From NCBI GenBank assembly GCA_905215505.1, contig CAJMPU010000032.1, forward strand, positions 1 to 15,597: a DNA stretch of 15,597 nt. Reading direction: 5' to 3'. Of this stretch, positions 11,979-15,597 are shown piece by piece. This DNA is from an uncultured bacterium (GTDB taxonomy: Bacteria > Actinomycetota > Coriobacteriia > Coriobacteriales > Coriobacteriaceae). Numbering within the stretch: position 1 is the first letter of the stretch; every line of letters begins with the position of its first letter. The position numbers and the translations under genes were made by a program. The notes below the pieces were generated by a model. It saw only the letters and a list, made by a program, of their open reading frames with translations, was not told where the DNA came from and did not search any database.

Positions 11979-14900
11979 ATGAGATTGATTCACAACAGCC
12001 GTCTGCCGCAGTTTCGCACTCCGTTTGGCGCTGTGACCACTGGAACTTCCGTTTCCCTCTCGGTGATTTTGGAGGATGCCGATCCCAACCAGGCAACGCT
12101 TACGTTGCGTACCTGGGTCGATGAGATCGGTGAGTCTCGGTATCCCATGACGCACGAGGGCGACGGCATATTTACCGTAGAGCTTGAGTGCACCGAGCCC
12201 TGTCTTATCTGGTACAGCTTTATCTGCAATATCGAGGGCCAGCCCGAGGTCCGCTTGGGCGCACCGCAGGGTCGCACCGGTGGCGAGGGCGTAACTTACG
12301 ACTACGCCGAGGTGCCGTCCTTCCAGATTACCGTCTATAAGCACCGCGAAGTGCGTCCCGAGTGGTACGAGCGTGGCATGGTCTACCAGATCTTCCCCGA
12401 TCGCTACGCCCGCGACGAGCACTGGCGCGAGCGCACGCTGGCCGAGGTCGAAAAACCACGCAACGGAATCCAGCGCCGCATGGTCGAGGACTGGAACAAG
12501 CCGCCCGTGTACGAGCGCGCCGAAGACGGCTCCATCAAAACCTGGGACTTCTACGGCGGGTCGCTCAAGGGCATCCAGGAAGACCTGCCTCGCATCGCCG
12601 AGCTGGGCTTTACAGCCATCTACCTCAACCCCATTTTTGAAGCCGCGAGCAACCACCGCTACGACACGGCCGACTACACCAAGATCGACCCGATCCTGGG
12701 CACCGAGCAGGACTTTACCGAGCTGTGCCAGGCGGCCGAGAAGCTGGGCATCTCCATCATTCTGGATGGCGTCTTCAACCACACAGGCGACGACTCGATC
12801 TACTTTAACCGCTACGGCAACTACCCCGGTGTGGGCGCGTGGCAGAGCGAGGATTCGCCGTGGCGCGATGCGTTTTATTTCCACGAGGACGGCTCGTACG
12901 ACTGCTGGTGGGGCGTGGGCAACATGCCCGCCATCAATGAGAGCTCCGAGCTGGTACGCGAGCGGCTTCTGGGCAAGGACGGCGTGATCCGTAAATGGCT
13001 ACGTGCCGGCGCTCATGGCTGGCGCCTGGACGTCGCTGACGAGCTTTCCGACGACTTCCTGGCCGAGATCAAGAAGGCCGTACTTGACGAAAAGCCTGAC
13101 GCACTGTTGCTCGGCGAAGTCTGGGAAGACGCCTCCAACAAGATTAGCTACGGCCATCTGCGTCGCTACCTACAGGGCTCCGAGTTGGACTCTGCTATGG
13201 ATTACCCCTTCCGCGACATGGTCATCGGCTTTTTGATGGGCTACAAGAACGCCTACGAGGCCGCTGAGGATATCGAGACCCTGCGCGAGAACTACCCGAG
13301 CGAGGCATTGTCCTGCGCGCTCAACCTGCTGTCGAGCCACGACCGCCCGCGTATCATCTCGGTGCTCGGCGGCGGCCCCGACGAGTCGCAGCTGCCCGAG
13401 TGCGAGCGCAGCAAATGGCGCCTGGACGAGAACTCGATGGGCCTGGCCAAGAGCCGTTTTTGGCTCGCCACGCTCATGCAGATGACCTTCCCCGGCGTGC
13501 CTTCGATCTACTACGGCGACGAATACGGCCTGGAGGGCCTAACCGATCCGGGCAACCGCCGCACCCTGCCGACCAAGGACCAACTGCACGACTTCGACAC
13601 GCTGGCTATTGTCAAAAACGCCTCCGCCGTACGCCGCGCACTGCCGTTTATGATCGACGGCGAGATCAAGGCCTTCGCGCTCAACGACGAGGTGCTGGCA
13701 TACAACCGCACAGGCAAGGATGGCGAGGCCGCGACGGTTATCATCAACCGCAGCCTGCGCAATTCACACCGCGTGACGATTCCGGCGCTCGACGAATGTG
13801 CGAGCGATGTGATTAGCGGTCACGAGTGCGAGATTCACAATGGCACCGTCACGCTCGACCTGTATCCGCTGGGATCGTCGATCATCTATCACCACGCCGA
13901 GCAGCGTCTGCAGGAGCCGCTCGATCACGGTGCGGGCGTTGTGTGCCATATCACATCGGTGCCGACCGACGACGGTAAGCCCGGCACGATCGGCGCGCCC
14001 ACGCGTCGTTTTATCGACCATATGGCCGCTATGGGCATGCGCTACTGGCAGGTCCTGCCTGTCAACCCGACGGACTTCTTTCGCTCCCCTTACGCCGGTC
14101 CTTCGGCCTTTGCAGGCAATATCGACCTGCTGCCCGAAAGCCACGAGGAGCTGGCGGCCGACTTTGAAACTTGGAAGGCCCGTGGCGGCGAGGATGCCGA
14201 TCCGCTGTACACCGCGTTTAAACATCGCAATGCCGATTGGCTCGAGAAGTACTGCGTCTACATGGCCGTCAAGAAATACTTTGAGGGCGAGTCGCGCCAC
14301 GATTGGCCGGCCGATGTCGCGCGCTACAACGAGCAACTGATTGACGACAAGCGTTTCCACGACGAGGCAGAGCTGCAGGCTTACATGCAGTACCGCTTTG
14401 ACCTGGCCTGGTGCGAGCTCATGAACTATGCACACAAGAAGGGCATCGAGGTCATCGGCGATATTCCTATGTACGTGTCCGACGATTCGGCAGATGCGTG
14501 GAGCGAACCCGAGAACTTCTGGCTGTCCGATACCGGTAAGGCAATCGAGATCTCCGGTGCGCCGCCCGATAACTTTGCGCCCGAGGGCCAGGTGTGGGGC
14601 AACCCAACGTTCCGCTGGGACCACATGAAGCAGAACGGCTATAACTGGTGGATGGATCGTCTGCGTCGTGCGTTTTCGCTCTACGACCGCGTGCGCCTGG
14701 ATCACTTTCTGGGCTTCCACAGCTACTTTAGCATTCCCGCGGGTAAGGCCTGCGCCGACGGGCGTTGGCTGGCAGGCCCGGGCAAGGACCTGTTCCAGAC
14801 CGCCTATGACGAGCTGGGGCCGCTCAACTTTATCGCCGAGGACCTGGGCTATCTGACACCTGGCGTTCGTGCGATGGCCTCGACCTGCGGCTTCCCCGGC

Positions 14901-15275
14901 ATGGACGTGCTGGAGTTTAGCGACTACGACGTTCGCTGCGGAATTCATCCCACACCGGGCAAGATCCTGTACACCTCGACGCACGACACCTCGACGCTTG
15001 CCGGCTGGTGCACGCGCTCCTTTGCGGGTGGCGACGAACCGAGCGGCATTGCATTGGCAAGCGAGCTCATGGGCAACGCCCTGACAAGCGACGCTCCCCT
15101 GGTGATGATGCCGCTGCAGGACGTGCTGGGGCTTGGCGACGACACGCGCATGAACGTACCGGGCGTGGCCACGGGCAACTGGACCTGGCAGGCTGACGAG
15201 GCCGACGTTGCGGCCGCTGAGGGCAAAACCGCACAACTCCTGCGCAACACGCATAGATTCTGGGGCGAAGCGTGA
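11979..15275 (+). CDS. GH13 neopullulanase-like amylase fused to GH77 4-alpha-glucanotransferase
   Basis: A single 1098-residue protein. Residues 1 to about 125 look like the CBM34-type N-domain of neopullulanase/cyclomaltodextrinase enzymes. A GH13 barrel (about 125-560, GH13_20-like) follows, with YQIFPDRYARD, region I DGVFNH (D263, H268), MPAIN, GWRLDVADE (nucleophile D351), LLGEVWED (acid/base E380) and SSHDRPR (D455), then a small beta domain. From about 645 a complete GH77 MalQ module begins: CHITSVP, YWQVLPVNPTDFFRSPY, DIPMYVSDDSADAW, VRLDHFLGFHSYF (nucleophile D908), FIAEDLG (E954) and STHDTSTLAGW (D1003). Both triads are intact. It would hydrolyse and disproportionate cytoplasmic maltodextrins or limit dextrins; there is no signal peptide. 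ATG 11979 has only a weak TGGA seven bases upstream. It has its own operator-bearing promoter region and tandem TGA-TAA stops. Confidence 0.92.
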   Translation: MRLIHNSRLPQFRTPFGAVTTGTSVSLSVILEDADPNQATLTLRTWVDEIGESRYPMTHEGDGIFTVELECTEPCLIWYSFICNIEGQPEVRLGAPQGRTGGEGVTYDYAEVPSFQITVYKHREVRPEWYERGMVYQIFPDRYARDEHWRERTLAEVEKPRNGIQRRMVEDWNKPPVYERAEDGSIKTWDFYGGSLKGIQEDLPRIAELGFTAIYLNPIFEAASNHRYDTADYTKIDPILGTEQDFTELCQAAEKLGISIILDGVFNHTGDDSIYFNRYGNYPGVGAWQSEDSPWRDAFYFHEDGSYDCWWGVGNMPAINESSELVRERLLGKDGVIRKWLRAGAHGWRLDVADELSDDFLAEIKKAVLDEKPDALLLGEVWEDASNKISYGHLRRYLQGSELDSAMDYPFRDMVIGFLMGYKNAYEAAEDIETLRENYPSEALSCALNLLSSHDRPRIISVLGGGPDESQLPECERSKWRLDENSMGLAKSRFWLATLMQMTFPGVPSIYYGDEYGLEGLTDPGNRRTLPTKDQLHDFDTLAIVKNASAVRRALPFMIDGEIKAFALNDEVLAYNRTGKDGEAATVIINRSLRNSHRVTIPALDECASDVISGHECEIHNGTVTLDLYPLGSSIIYHHAEQRLQEPLDHGAGVVCHITSVPTDDGKPGTIGAPTRRFIDHMAAMGMRYWQVLPVNPTDFFRSPYAGPSAFAGNIDLLPESHEELAADFETWKARGGEDADPLYTAFKHRNADWLEKYCVYMAVKKYFEGESRHDWPADVARYNEQLIDDKRFHDEAELQAYMQYRFDLAWCELMNYAHKKGIEVIGDIPMYVSDDSADAWSEPENFWLSDTGKAIEISGAPPDNFAPEGQVWGNPTFRWDHMKQNGYNWWMDRLRRAFSLYDRVRLDHFLGFHSYFSIPAGKACADGRWLAGPGKDLFQTAYDELGPLNFIAEDLGYLTPGVRAMASTCGFPGMDVLEFSDYDVRCGIHPTPGKILYTSTHDTSTLAGWCTRSFAGGDEPSGIALASELMGNALTSDAPLVMMPLQDVLGLGDDTRMNVPGVATGNWTWQADEADVAAAEGKTAQLLRNTHRFWGEA

Positions 15276-15319
15276 TAAAACGCCCGATATAGGGTACAGT
15301 TACAGACGTTTGAATTTTT

Positions 15320-15344
15320 GCGGGCAGAGCAATCTGCCCGCTTT
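15320..15344 (+). terminator. Hairpin between the fusion gene and the FmdB gene (terminator candidate)
   Basis: GCGGGCAGA (15320-15328) and TCTGCCCGC (15333-15341) form a perfect 9-bp stem closed by a GCAA tetraloop, which has the GNRA form. Only TTT follows on the plus strand, whereas five T precede it. On the minus strand these read as AAA before the stem and AAAAA after it. A plus-strand terminator is plausible but weak. It ends 19 bases before the next start codon, so it could also be a leader structure. Confidence 0.5.
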
Positions 15345-15363
15345 GTGCTGAAAAGGAAGTATT

Positions 15364-15597
15364 ATGGCGCGCTACGATTACAAGTGCTCGAGCTGCGGCA
15401 ACGTGTTTGAGGTTGAGCATCCCATGTCCGAGACCCCCGAGGTCGTGTGCCCCAACTGCGGCGCTCCGGCCGCCAAGACGTTCTCGGCCAGCGGCATCAA
15501 GTTTGAGGGCAGCGGCTTCTACAACACCGACCAGCGCAGCGGCGGTACCGTCAAGATTCTTTCGCAAATTGATCGAGGCGGCCTCGGCCCCGCCTTG
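15364..15597 (+). CDS. FmdB-family zinc-ribbon protein (partial, runs off the window)
   Basis: The frame is open from ATG 15364 to the end of the window (78 codons). AAGGAAG lies just upstream of the start. The N-terminus MARYDYKCSSCGNVFEV and the two knuckles CSSC (C8, C11) and CPNC (C29, C32) identify the FmdB / putative regulatory protein zinc ribbon. The usual GSGFYxTD motif follows (FEGSGFYNTDQRSG, about 53-66). The family binds one zinc ion, and its role is not well defined. The last ~15 residues (KILSQIDRGGLGPAL) are unlike the Ser/Ala-rich ends I would expect. I cannot tell whether this is real variation or an edge effect of the assembly. Confidence 0.85.
   Translation, partial: MARYDYKCSSCGNVFEVEHPMSETPEVVCPNCGAPAAKTFSASGIKFEGSGFYNTDQRSGGTVKILSQIDRGGLGPAL

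Noticed and set aside
13764..15254. 496-codon minus-strand frame opposite the GH77 half
   Set aside because: Antisense shadow. The plus strand shows every GH77 motif in order.
1..15597. Mobile element, prophage, toxin-antitoxin or defence system
   Set aside because: No transposase, integrase, terminal inverted repeats, attachment site or defence-type protein is visible. The window is a metabolic locus.

Overview
The window reads as a glycogen metabolism locus from a GC-rich actinobacterium, most likely a Coriobacteriia member close to Collinsella. This assignment is an inference from gene content and style: strong G/C preference at third codon positions, a GlgC/GlgD pair, lysine/alanine-rich protein tails and a GH13-GH77 fusion. 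No database search was possible.

Left part (1-1849). The first ~290 bases hold no convincing gene, only one very small ORF behind a strong ribosome binding site. A tRNA-Ala(GGC) follows on the minus strand, with its own sigma70-type promoter and a Rho-independent terminator. Next comes a minus-strand pair: a HAD-superfamily hydrolase and, directly downstream of it, a thiamine diphosphokinase.

Middle part (1850-11832). A divergent regulatory region of ~330 bp carries four copies of the half-site TGGTAAAAC, two of them forming a perfect 10-bp inverted repeat. It separates the HAD gene from a five-gene plus-strand cluster: glgB (branching enzyme), glgP (glycogen phosphorylase), glgC and glgD (ADP-glucose pyrophosphorylase catalytic-type and regulatory-type subunits), and glgA (glycogen synthase). 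A strong hairpin terminator follows glgA. GlgC/GlgD make ADP-glucose, GlgA elongates, GlgB branches and GlgP releases glucose-1-phosphate, so synthesis and mobilisation are co-located. GlgB and GlgA both end in long Lys/Ala(/Thr)-rich, presumably disordered, polycationic tails that look like histone H1 tails and are not part of the catalytic folds.

Right part (11833-15597). A second regulatory region carries two more copies of the same half-site, including an 11-base exact match. It precedes a 1098-residue fusion of a neopullulanase-like GH13 enzyme with a GH77 4-alpha-glucanotransferase (MalQ), both with complete catalytic triads. It could process the branched or limit dextrins left by GlgP. 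The window ends inside an FmdB-family zinc-ribbon gene.

The strongest unexplained signals are the polycationic tails on two glycogen-building enzymes, the shared half-site linking the two regulatory regions, a His-to-Gly change in conserved region I of GlgB, and perfect hairpins in several intergenic gaps, one of which could bury the glgP ribosome binding site.
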